DNA of 64,000 nt from Rhyacichthys aspro (taxonomy: Eukaryota; Chordata; Actinopteri; Gobiiformes; Rhyacichthyidae). Shown here one piece after another: positions 1 through 12,900 of the stretch. The notes below the pieces were generated by a model that made no database searches, was not told the DNA's origin, and saw only the letters and a program-made list of their open reading frames with translations. Positions within the stretch are counted from its first letter, which is position 1. Each line of letters opens with the position of its first letter. Location: NCBI GenBank assembly GCA_036850595.1, contig CM072154.1:7261330-7325329 (forward strand). The letters are read 5' to 3'. The position numbers and the translations under genes are program-made.

Positions 1-760
1 GACTAAACAAAACACACTAGATGCACACACCAAAGCTGTTTATCCAAATGCTAAAAAGACATTTACCTTCTTCTTCTTTTACCTGCTCAATGTTTACCTT
101 CTGCTCATTTTATTTTTTGATGGACATTATTGTTTTGGTTTGTTTTTTCCACAATGGGGAAAATCAAAGTAACATGACCGTAACAAACAGAACGTCACCA
201 GTTCTGTTTGGGGTTCACATTTCACTCAAACCGTAGAAGAGTTCAGTTGGAAGCAGTCTGAGACATATTTTTAAGTAAAGTCTCGGAGCACTGGTTTGGT
301 ATGCACAGAACTTCATATGGAGCATTTATTCCTATCCAATTGCACTCACAGAGCATCTTCATAAAGTTTACAGCAAAGTGATTCGAGAAAACTGTCGTGT
401 TAAATTTGATTTTGTAATATAGCTGATTTTGACATCAAACAATTCAGATCAATGGATTTGATTCATCGCGCAGCCCTAGAGCATTGATTTTTTTTTTTTC
501 AAATCAACCTAAATCTGCTTCTTCGAAAAAGACATATTCAAATCAGCATTAAAAAAGTTCCCCTGTTCAACAGCAGTATTTGAAGGAAAACAACAGCACC
601 ACATCATCACAAAGGTCATGCAAAGTTGATCTTCTCCCTGTGTATGGAAATGAAACCTCTTTTGCATTTTTCTTTTTGCGACAATTCAAGGTTTCACGTC
701 AGAGTCACTTGATATTATATAGAACGACTGTCATTAAAGCTGTTGACCTTTTCTGTCCAG
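1..760 (+). other. mtor: mtor intron, 3' part
   Basis: Intron upstream of the first visible exon, ending in a pyrimidine-rich stretch and CAG at 758-760. The sequence is AT-rich with no recognisable exon. A stretch near 440-480 ends in GCAGCCCTAG, the terminal motif of a common teleost hAT-like MITE family, so an old repeat end is likely there. Confidence 0.85.
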
Positions 761-943
761 GTAAGTGAAGAGCTTATTCGAGTGGCCATCTTGTGGCACG
801 AGATGTGGCACGAGGGCCTGGAAGAAGCATCGCGGCTTTATTTCGGTGAGCGCAACGTGAAGGGCATGTTCGCTGTGCTCGAGCCTCTTCACGCCATGAT
901 GGAGAGGGGACCCCAGACTCTCAAGGAGACCTCTTTTAACCAG
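761..943 (+). CDS. mtor: mtor exon: FRB domain, first part
   Basis: It encodes 61 residues (human 2012-2072), starting VSEELIRVAILWHEMWHEGL. This is FRB helix 1 and part of helix 2. Ser2035 and Phe2039, which contact rapamycin, are present in the EASRLYFGERNVKG stretch. The acceptor is ctgtccag and the donor is gtatgt at 944; both ends are phase 0. One change relative to the human sequence as I recall it is Glu2049 to Ala (KGMFAVLEP). Confidence 0.97.
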
Positions 944-3900
944 GTATGTCGAGTCTTTTCTGAATTCATAAAAGTAATGCACTGTTTATATAACAGATTA
1001 ATGGTTGTTTTTTTTTTAGTTTTCTTCCGACTTCACTTTTAAATCTTCTACTAATGACTTAAGGAAACGCTTCATTACTCTTTATTGAAATCTCCTGAAC
1101 AATAAAACAAGTTCAAGCCAGGACAAGTGTTAAAAGTCATTAACGTTCAATTAACTTCATAACTATGCTTTTAAAAACAGGATTATTTTGATCACCGTAG
1201 CTTAAAGCATGTCTCCAGTCAGACTGTCTTTACAGATGTGCACCATTTAAGATGAAATCCTGCATAATCCAAATGGGAACGGTTTTGTTAAAAGCCTTGA
1301 CATTTAGTTTTATTGTGTGGTTTTGGCGCTTTCTGCTCATTTAAACAGAATGACTCACTGCAGATGCTCTTAAGTGTGTTTGTCTTCCTGCTTTCTACAG
1401 GCTTACGGCAGGGACTTGATGGAAGCTCAGGACTGGTGCAGGAAGTACATGCGCTCTGGAAATGTCAAAGACCTGACGCAGGCCTGGGATCTGTACTACC
1501 ATGTGTTCAGACGCATCTCCAAGCAGCTGCCACAGGTGAGCGGCGCTACTCTGAACAGATGCTCCTATAGCACTGCATTTTTCACCGGAGAGAAATGGGG
1601 TTTTCGGTTTCAAAACATACGGGAAGCTCTAATGCCAAGAGATAAATGCATCCAAAAGACACTGAGGATAACAAAGAAATCCTATTAAATGAAGTACTAC
1701 TTAGACTCAGCCCAGATATTCTCTCAGTTCCTCCTTAAGCATAGTCTAATATTCTATTTTTAAGACCATTTTGACCCTATTGGGACCTGAGGCATTCAGT
1801 ACATTTTCTTCATCTCTTGGCAGCACGGCTTATATATCAACACTTGGGTCATCAGTCTACATTAGATCACATTCCAGCTTAATACGCATAACTACACCAT
1901 AATTAATCAACTATGCAACTTTCCCGGTAATATTTTCTGTCTCGGGTGCAAAGCAATTGCCTCCACAGAAATCCAGATGAATTAAGATACATCCACTTCT
2001 AAATGCATCCTCACATCTGATCTCTCAGGACACATTCATGGCACAATTTAATGCCAGGTCTGAAGGATGCATGTTGTTTGCAATGTTAAATACAGACATA
2101 TGTTGGAGATAACGCTAATACAAGAGTTATTGGTTGTTTATTTAGATAGTGTCTTTCGGTTAATGGAAGTATGTTGAGTAGGTTTGATCGTAGCCCCTGC
2201 TCTTCCTACTTATAGATACCATCGAAAGACACTGGATTGAAATGGATTTTTTTCGTCTCTAGCTGTAGTTAGATGTGCGATATATGCCCCAAGTGCTGTA
2301 TTGATGCCATTATTATCAAAATCAAAAATGTAATTACGTCAAAGTGCATGATGTTATTGACGAAGAGGACAACTGAAGTAGCGTTTTAGCCTAGAGCGTC
2401 TCGACATTACAGTACACAGCATGAAGTACACGTCAACATGAAGACTCGCTGGGAACTGTGCTAATATTCTCCCAGCAGGCTTGAAAAGCAATTAAAACTC
2501 GTTCTCAAATGCGTCAATTGAAATCAGTTTATTTTCAAAAACATGTTTAATTACAAGAAGAACTGATTTTGGCAACTGTTGTTAGCACATTTTAACTGCA
2601 GGTTGTAACACACTGTACGTCAAATTACCAGCAAAAGGATTCTTCTTTTGTTATAGAGTACAACAGGCCCATCTCTTCTATGACCTCTCTACTACTTAAG
2701 GTGTAAACACAGCATCATGAGTTAGCCATGACAGATGACAGACGTATCTATGTCACTTGTAGCTATTCAGTGCTCCCAACTCGTCAGTCCTATTGAAGGA
2801 GAGATGTTCTAATAATACATCTGTGGCCTACAGGCTCATAGAGGTAACCCTGGTGGACAGTTAAGATCTCATTCTTCTTATGATATTATAGGCGGCTCAT
2901 ATATGGGTAAATAAAAGCATTATTAGTACTTAAGAAGTTACACATAGCTCCTTTAAAATAGGTAAAACATAAATAATTGTTATCGCCACCAACAAATAGC
3001 ACAAAAAAGCATCTTTAAATATTATATATAAAAAAAAAAATGCTTGTTGCCGTTGATATGGCACCCTGAACATCAGTTGCCATGGCATCAGAACAGCTTA
3101 TCCGTATCAAATGACCAAGATATTTGAATAGGGAAAAAATCACTGAAGAGAAGGAGGTTATTACTATTTGTATACACCCAGAAGCAAAATGTGCCATAGT
3201 TTTATTGTTTAATGTTTTTTCTATACGGATTCTATAAGATATTAACATGGATATAAACCAGTATTACTCTAATCTGTTCGCTTTCTTCAGTTAGCGCAGT
3301 TTTCACACGACAAATAATCAAAGTGAACTGTCTTCTCCTTCATTACGTCCTCCCTCATCATCTCTCAGCTGACCTCCCTGGAGCTCCAGTACGTCAGTCC
3401 AAAGCTGCTGATGTGCCGCGACCTGGAGCTGGCCGTACCCGGTACTTACGACCCCAACCAGCCCATCATCCGCATCCAGTCCATCGCCCCCTCTCTGCAG
3501 GTCATCACCTCCAAGCAGCGCCCACGCAAACTCACCATCATGGGTAAGATGATTAGCGGAAAACTGCACCGGCCTTGTAGCTCTCGAAACCATTGTAATT
3601 GGAAAATAGATTAAAGGAGATTTCAAGACAGACTCCTTTGCTCTGAGCAGGGCTTGACATTAGGGAAAATTCAATATTAATAGAAATTTTCCTCCCGCAA
3701 ACAAATAAAGCAAGATCCTTTTTAGAATTCATAAGTCATGACAGCTCCGTGCATGAGAATACAGCAGAATACAAATCGATTTTACAAAAAGAAGCATAAT
3801 CAAGCCAGTAATATGCTGAACCATAATAACCGTAAGTAAACTGGACTTTATCATCTTCATGGCTAGCCCGATCTGCATCACAAGACTATTTTACCACAGA

Positions 3901-6900
3901 TCTTATTGATTTGTCGCAAATCACGATCTATACAGGGCTGCAACTGAACAATATTTTGAGAACTGATTATCTCTTCAGTTTGGAATTGGATCACAGAAAA
4001 AGAACTGTACAGTGTCACATATAAAAAAGGCACAGATTTTTTATTCTACATTTGAATAGTATATTATATATATTTGAAAGCAGCCCTGTGAGTCCTCTTA
4101 CTCATAGCTTCAGCTTGTGGCTAACTTTTCAAACTGCTCATGGAGCGAAGTTGTCCAAATTACTTTCTTTAACTGATAATCATACCACAAAGTACTATAA
4201 TCTTTTTTCATCTTTTATAATCCCCAAGGGGAAATTCAATTGTTAGGCTTCTTCAAATAAATATAAAAATGAAATTCGTTTTGTTCAAAAGCTAAGTGCA
4301 GGGGATGGTCCATGTTTGTCTGCATACCAATCGTCCTGTTGTGTGTCTTCACTTCCTGTTACTTCCTTGATTCCTGGATATGCAGTCTCAGTATGTCCTC
4401 TGGAACCAGATGACCAACAATAGACACTTCTTCCTTTTAGATTTCCTCTTGTGTAATTGGTAAATGATCATTTTTTATTTTTGACAAATGATCAAATTTA
4501 GGGCAAATTTAAGTAGGTCCTAACATTAGCAACCATTTTTTTTTCCATTTTGTTCTCTGTTTTCCTCAACAAAAAAAAAAAGAAAAAAATGTCACATGAC
4601 CAAAACAAAGTGCCTTATCGGTAGATATTCTCTTCTCTTTTTATACAGGCAAAAAACAAGCATGCATTGTCGAGCAGAGGCATATACCACTTCACTGGGT
4701 AGAAATTCTGATGTAGCATACATAGTGTTGTAATATAGAACGAATATATTAACCAAATCAATAATGGAGGATTCATTCATTCATAGTAGCTGCAGCCCTA
4801 GATATGTAGTATACTTCAGTCAGTGGCACGGTAGGAGTGAGGTTGGTACAGCACAGTTTAGAATGGGTTACCACTGATAATGCGTCATGTTTCCGCGACG
4901 ATGTGCAAAGTACCAGCCTCATAATCAGTGATGATACACAAGGTCTTTTTTAATATGAGGCATAAACAAAGCAAATGCAAACCAGGAAAATACAGCGTTG
5001 AAATCCTTCAAAAATGGCACAGACCTAAAAAGTTACCTTGTCCTGAAGCCAAAATTGTACATTATCAATCACAAATGGTTCCCTTTCACTTCGCACCCTT
5101 CCACTTGACAATGTGATACCTTGTTCTGATGTATCCCATCAGTGCTACACAATGTACTTTGTAAAAGATGATAGCCAATAAATCAACTGACCTCTGGAGC
5201 AAGACTTGAGATTAAGAGCTGCCATCCACTAGACGCCGCCTAGATTTAGTGTCAGCGCCGTGTCCCCCGAGCGACACGCAACACATTGCTGCTTACGGGG
5301 CTTTCGGGACAAACTGGGCCAAGAGCAGGCGAGATATAGATCCAGTACGTCATGGTTTCCACTGGGACAAGCCACTAACTCTATTAAATGGAGGATGACA
5401 GGAACAGAGGTTGTAAAGTTATTGAAATGGGCTTTGTAAGTTACTGGAATGATTGTGACAACAGCTGTACTTTAAATCTGTTTCCTTCTTAGTCATGAAA
5501 TGAGGTCTAAGATGAATTTTTAGAAAGTTACTAAGGCTAGTCTTCATCAGGGGACTTTAACAATAGTAGTAGTAGTAGTTGTAGTAGTAGTAGTACTTGT
5601 AGTAGTAGTAGTTGTAGTAGCAGTTGTTGTAGCTGTAGTTGTTGTTCTTGTTGTAAATAATGACAGATTTGATCAAACCAACAATAACCAAATGATAAAA
5701 CAACAGTGAAAGATGATGAATAAGGTGGAGCAAAATTATCACCAAAAATTGCAAATGTTATTTTATGTTAAAAAATATCTCTAGCATTATAATTCAACAA
5801 ACTGCAAGTCTACAATGCATTTTGGCAATCATAAAAAAATGGGGCTTTTTATTCGATGGAAAATTCATCATTCAGATGCAATTAATATCTTAATAATCAT
5901 ATTGTGAAATACACATGGCTATTATAATGACTTGATTTGATCATGTTACAAGTGAAGTTATTGAAGTTCCAACACTTATTACAGCTTATTTGATCTATAG
6001 GTAATAATCTAGAATAATAATCTGTGGTAAGCCAGAAAAATAAATAAGGGAATGTCATCTTCTGTCATCTTTCTAGTCAGATCTGCAAACAGAAGTCAAA
6101 GTCGATTTGTCCTAAATGGCATATTGTACAGTTCCACAGGGTAATATTGTAGAAGTCAGGTTGGTATGGCACAATTTTGCACACTTTTGAATTGGCTTAG
6201 GTTCTGTTTATATGAGCTATGAATTGTATTGCCAGCAGTCTTTATTAATATGTGTGTTGCCAATATTTAATTTTAAAAATCTAAGAAGTAAAGAGGTCCT
6301 TGTGCGTAGTGACTTGAGATAATGACTCTTCTTTTGGAGAGGCTGTGGTCAGGGCCGTCTGTAGAAATAAAATGGTTCGTATCACATTTACAGTCTGAGG
6401 CGTTGCTGGAGGAGAAAGGTCTAGAAATCCAGCTGTAGAGCAGCGGGAGAGCACAGGGAAGAATGCAGCTGTGCGAGGATTATGTAACACTACAAGTCTC
6501 AGCGGGCAGTAAGGTGATGGTGACCATGTTGTTGTTTTGTGGCGCCCTCTGCAGGCAGCAACGGCCACGAGTTCATGTTCCTGTTGAAGGGCCACGAGGA
6601 CTTGAGGCAGGACGAGAGAGTCATGCAGCTCTTCGGTTTGGTCAACACACTGCTGGCAAACGACCCGGCGTCTCTGCGCAAGAACCTCAGGTAAAAAAAT
6701 TCAGAGTGACTTTTAATGGTCTTGAGGACACACTGTTGAAACTCTCAAGGTCATTGTTGTTTAGAAACTGTAGGAACTAACAGCTTGTTCTAAATGTCTG
6801 AAGTTCTGATCCCTGTATCATTTGGTGCATTCATGTTGTCCTCAGGAACATAATATAATAGAGTTAAGAAGTCGTTCTTCCGACTTCAGTGTGTTCACAT

Positions 6901-9900
6901 AATTTCAGCTCGGAACATTCAAAACTATAACAACAAGGAAGATGGACATGAAGTCATACATGTGCTAATGTTATTTTTAAATGAGTTAATACAGTCAGAG
7001 TAGCAATTATTAGCCTATTAGCAGCGGTTCAAGAAAAGGTAGCCTATTCAAAGTAAAATACCAGACATAAATAAATAATAACTTTGTGTATAGTCTAAAT
7101 AAGCCAATATGGAAAGAAAACTAGTTGTATTGTCAAATTATCAAATTATTTATGTGCAATGACTTATATTACTAAATTTTTTTCAGCGTTTGCTTTCCTC
7201 CGCCATGTTGATGATGAAAATAACATCATCACGGAACCTCGGGCAGCTCCGACTCACCCGAGTTTCCGAGCTGTTGTTCCGACTTAAGCGGGCGTTCATG
7301 TGCATGTTTCAGTCTGTTCCCGAGGACCACATGAACGCGCCGAGTTTTACAAATGACTGCAAATTTGTCACGTCTGTGTGTGTTTACGCTCCGTAGTATC
7401 CAGCGTTACGCAGTCATCCCTCTGTCCACCAACTCGGGCCTGATCGGCTGGGTGCCCCACTGTGACACGCTGCACGCTCTCATCAGAGACTACAGAGAGA
7501 AAAAGAAGATCCTGCTCAACATCGAACACCGCATCATGCTCCGGGTGAGGAATATCAACGACGTCACCCAACATCCATCATGAAAGTGACCATCAGTCTG
7601 TAGATTTTATTGATAGTTACTTGTTTACAGTGTTTTTTGCAATTTGCTGCACTCTCTGATCTGCACTTAAATATGACAAACTAACAATAAAACCATATCA
7701 CTAAATACCTAATTTAAAGAGATCAAATTTAAAATAACATCTGATGACAGCAGAGGATTGATATCTCTATAAGTACCGACTGTCGCTGCTATTTGGGAGA
7801 TTTAGACTTAAAAGCACTCATTAATTTTCTGACAGAGACTGGAGTGTTTTGCAGTTTTTTTTATGCTTTTTTTAGTTCAGCAACCAAGCCCTCGTCTCAG
7901 TGTGATCTGTACTCGGTGTCCTCAGAGCGAGCTGCATGATGTTTTTTTTCTTCATCTTAGCTCTTTTAACCATCTCAAATCCAAAAATGTATTCTTTTCA
8001 TCCTTAACCATGTTACAGCACTCAAAGTTACCTAAAATGCCTAGAAAAAAATGTAACTGTACAAAATATAAATATAAAGTTAAAGGCATAAATAAAGACA
8101 AGACATATAAGAACTTCTTATTGAAACATTATACACATGCAAAAAGTGAAAAGCTAAATTAGGAACACACTGTCTTTCTATTAATTTTTATCTGTGTCAT
8201 TTTATTTTGAGGTTTTTTTGTATTTTAGGTGGTAGGCAAGCTCTGATTGGCTGAGAGTTGCACACCCAAAACAGCTTTTTCGTGTAAAAATGAGAAAATC
8301 AGTAAACTCAGGCAATTTACAGAAGTTATTACTACCAGATTGTTTTAGAGGGCAATAATCTATGGAATAAAAGGAATATCAACTTGGAAAACTGGCTAAA
8401 TTTGTTACAGGTTCTTTTTATAAGGATTTTAAATAGCATAGTAGGCCAAAAAAATAAAAATACACTGAAGAAAACAGAAGTCAATGGTCAGAACAAGCCG
8501 TTTTTGTAGCAGAGGCTGTAGCATTAAGGTTTAATAAATCCATGACATGTCGGCGCAGAGAGCAGGTTAAAGCCCTGAGTGTTTGTAAAAAGCTGGACAG
8601 CAGGCTTTCACCGAACGCTTTGATAGAACTGTGTTTCCACAAAATGACACCAGAAGCACACAAAGGAGCAGCACGGCCACAGCACAAGGGCAGGTCCACG
8701 GCTTTGTTCAGACATAACAACGTGTCCAACCCTGACATGATTCACTGGTGAAAAGGACGGTGCGCAAAACTGTTTTTGTCATAGTCTGAGTAAGCTGTCA
8801 TGCTGTTGTGCAGTGTGTTCAAAACATTATCGTAAAATGCATTGATTAATTGTTAAGATATGTAACCTTAAAGTCATGTAAATGGTACCCTGTCATAAAA
8901 AGGAAGATTTTTTTCACATACTCCCCTCAGAAATAGTGGTGCTTGTCAATATTAGATTGTGTTATGATCCAAACTGTTGAGTCTGTTCATTTGGAGAGAT
9001 TGTTGTATCGCACTACAACACATTTTTTTATTTTGTGACTGGCCCACACCTATTTTCTTACCAAGGGGCAAACAGATGAACCAATCACAGCCAACTGTTG
9101 GAGAGGCTCATGAGCTGACTTCTGAATTTCTCTCGTTTTTGCGTGCGTTCCAGATGGCCCCAGACTACGACCACCTGACGCTGATGGAGAAGGTGGAGGT
9201 CTTCGAGCACGCTGTCAACAACACAGCCGGAGACGACCTGGCCAAGCTCTTGTGGCTCAAGAGCCCTAGTTCAGAGGTGGGATGACGTTCTCCCTCGATT
9301 AGATTATTCTGTGATTGGCTGACGCTTTGGCATTGTTGATCCTCTGCTAAAGTTCAGATCTACACTCAACAAAACATAAAAAAGCAGAATAGAATAGAAA
9401 GCTTTATTGTCAATGCACAGCAGTACAATGAAATGAAATGAAAAGAATTAAAAATGAAAAACAGACAATCACATAAACACACATAATAAAAAACCCAGTA
9501 ATACCCAATTAAAATACCTTGCATGTTAAAAATTGTATTGCACATTAAAATGTTAAAAGCAAGACTGACATCTATGACCTCACAACTTTATTTTTTATTT
9601 TGTTTTATTTAAATACATGTAAAGAGAATAACACACAGGTGCAATAGTAGTGTAGCCTTGTCACAGTGAAGAACATTACTGACAGATTAAATAGATGTCC
9701 AGAAGAGACTTTCCTGCACCATATTAAAATGATAATAACTTGTTTATCCCAAAAGAATCAGGTTTCCAGGTTCCGCGTCCTACTTTCAAACCACTAACTT
9801 GGCAGGATTTTGTAAGCAGCTTTCAAATGAGTCCATTTTTAGGAGCATTAGCCGCTCGTATAACTCATGTTGAAGACTCTGTGAACATGCATCAAGCAGC

Positions 9901-12900
9901 CTGTCACACATTCACTGATGCACTATATCTTTGCTGACACTTAATAATCTTTTTTTTTTCCTTCATCCAGGTGTGGTTTGACAGGAGAACCAATTACACG
10001 CGCTCCCTGGCAGTGATGTCTATGGTGGGCTACATCCTGGGACTGGGAGACAGGTGGGTTCGTTAAACCCAGAGTCATGTCTATTTAAAGGCACACTTAG
10101 TTTAATGGCAATTAACATAAAAGGCTATTAACCACGAGATGATATTTTGACTCCGCAGGCATCCATCCAACTTGATGTTAGACCGGTTAAGTGGAAAGAT
10201 CCTACACATTGACTTTGGAGACTGCTTTGAGGTGAGTCAAGTTTAATAAATGAAGTTATTTGTTTTTGAAACTGCGAAACTGAGCTCATTGAACGTTTGA
10301 ACAGGTGGCGATGACCAGAGAGAAGTTCCCCGAGAAGATCCCGTTCAGACTGACCAGGATGTTGACCAACGCTATGGAGGTAAAGTCTAGTTCAGCAAAA
10401 ATATGAAAGCAAAATAATTAGGGGTGTGAATCGACCAAAAAAACTGTGATAAAAATCTGGCTGTCAACTTTTAGTAACACACTGAATCTTCAATTTAACA
10501 GAAGGTAATTTTAATTCACTTTATTTTGAATCTCTTAAAGCAGAATTGTCCATTTAGCAGCGTGTCTTTTTTCTTTTCCCATCCAGCTCGAGTGTAACAA
10601 TTGCAACAATTTGTTTTTTATATTACGTACTGAACCGAAAGAAATGACGCAAAAAGTTAACAGCCCTGTAAATAATACATGCAAACAAAGACTCAAATGT
10701 GACTCAGTTTTTTGTTAATATCTGCGCCTTAAGTGAACCTCATGGGACACAAGCCAGACTGAATATTACAATTCACCGTGAAATCATTTATGATCACATG
10801 AAATGAAAACATTCTTCCTACATTTGGATACTGTATGTGTCTTGTCCTGTTGTATGGTTTGTGTGGGTCCCCATGTTTAAAATCAGAAAATAAGTTAAAA
10901 AAAAAAAGTCTAATATGTTGCCACTTTAGTAGCTCTAGTCTGTCTCACACAATAATTAATCCTTTTGCTTAAAAGACATATCAAGATTAAGCTTAAAGAG
11001 AGCTGTAATGGCACATTAGTCCATAGTGAGTCTATAAGAAAGCGTCTATGAAAAAATTGGAGCAAAATAAATGTTTGTAATTATTTAGTTTATTGCTTAT
11101 TACATTCTATTTTAACATCACACACAGAGAAAAAGCATTCTCTGTTTTGCAAATGGGTAAAAACAATAGCCATTAAAAGCTGGTCTGTGGTTCAAGTGGA
11201 ACTTCGTGGCTGGTACTCGAGCTGCTCTTGTGGCCCTTGTTCTAACAGAGCCATTTGTCGGTGATTGTGCGTAGGTGACAGGTCTGGACGGTAACTACCG
11301 CATCACCTGTCACACGGTGATGGAGGTGCTGAGGGAGCACCGGGACAGCGTCATGGCCGTGCTGGAGGCCTTCGTCTACGACCCGCTGCTGAACTGGAGG
11401 CTCATGGACAGTAAGAGACACACACCTCTTACACAGTCTTCAGAAGTTTTAAGGGCAGACATTTTTCCACTTTAGAGGTCGGAGCAAATGGACTCGACCT
11501 TCAGCAGCGGTTTTAAGAAGTGATGGTGATGTTGGAAAGTCTGGACCAGGTTGAAGATCACTTTAAGCTTCCACTTTGTATCAGTCGTGTTGCAGTATTT
11601 CACCGGGTCCACAAATAGGTTTGGTTTGTTGATGAATTGGCTTCACTACGGACTAAATGGACTAAATTGACCCTTCAACAGAACAACACATTAAAAAGGA
11701 ACACAATGGCAGACTTAATAACACTCAGTGTGCTGGTGCCACTCTAATTAAATTTAGAAAAAATAAATTTGAAATGTTAATAATACGTGAAATATAGATT
11801 CACTTACATTGAATATTTATAGGATGTCAAATATTGTATCCAGACATACTGTATTTTAATATTAGTAGTCAATTGGCAGTATATCGGAACAGTTCTTATT
11901 TATTCTTGTGGCCTTTACTCAATTTAGGGTTGGACACCTCTGTATAAAATGTCCACAAAATAAAATTTTTGTCTTTACATAAAAAAGTTTCAAATTTGAC
12001 CCTTTTGCATTAAAAATCACATTTATTTTAATCTATTAATAGATTGACTAAAATGTATTATAAGAATAAAGTAATAATAAATAATAATAAAATGTTATTA
12101 AATGCCTATAAAGTGACTTAAAGACAACTTTCTTAGCTTAATGTAATGACTTTCTCAGTATTTCAGTATTTTGTTGCAGTCAGAATATTTAATTTTGAGT
12201 GGGACATTGCTGTATAAAATGGATTTACAAATGATTAAACAAAATATGTATAAGCATCAATTTGATCATGACAAAAAAGCATTAAAAATTATACAAATTG
12301 ATTTAACATTTTTAGTAAATGCAGCAGTTGTCTAATATTGCATTGTCACACCACATTTAGTAAAACAGGTTTTTACTTCTTTACAATTAGGCCATATGCT
12401 AATGGTATTAACAATATTAAAGCTGTGTTTCCTAATTACATTTGTGTGAAATGGACTGATGTCTTGTGACCCACAGCAAACACCAAAGGCACCAAGCGCT
12501 CTCGCACTCGGACAGACTCCTACACCGCTGGACAGTCTGTAGGTCAGTCCACAGCCTCCGTTAGCACTTCCTGTTGTTGAGTTGACAGTTCAGGATGGTT
12601 CCTTAAGTACATTCTCCTCCACAGAAGCCTTAGAGGGAATAGACCTCGGGGAGACCACTCACAAGAAACCAGGGACCACCGTGCCGGAGTCCATCCACTC
12701 CTTCAGTCAGTCGGCAGCTCCGTCATTTCATGGATTATTTGTTGCTGGAAAATGCTTCTCTTTCGTTCTTTCTTTGCTCATTTTAGCGCAGTTTCCCGCT
12801 CCCCTGCTGTCAGAAATGATTGCTGTAACAACTGTGTTATTGTTTGGCAGCGCTTTTACAAGAGAGACATTTTATTTGTGTCCTTTTTTTTTATTTATTT

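Larger units (their letters stand above)
3544..6554 (+). other. mtor: mtor intron, 3.0 kb, repeat-rich
   Basis: The largest visible mtor intron. It holds a likely hAT-type element (3933-4800), a LINE-tail-like stretch near 4215-4240 (ccccaaggggaaattca), a short GC-richer patch at about 5225-5395 of unknown nature and a GTA-type microsatellite (5564-5653). The acceptor is tctgcag at 6548-6554. Confidence 0.85.

Noticed and set aside
5564..5653. Regularly spaced repeat that might be a CRISPR-like array
   Set aside because: It is a GTA/GTT microsatellite without unique spacers, in a vertebrate intron.
11275..11475. GTG-started open frame as a separate protein
   Set aside because: It is the mtor exon 11275-11410 plus intron read-through. 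The GTG encodes internal valine 2389.
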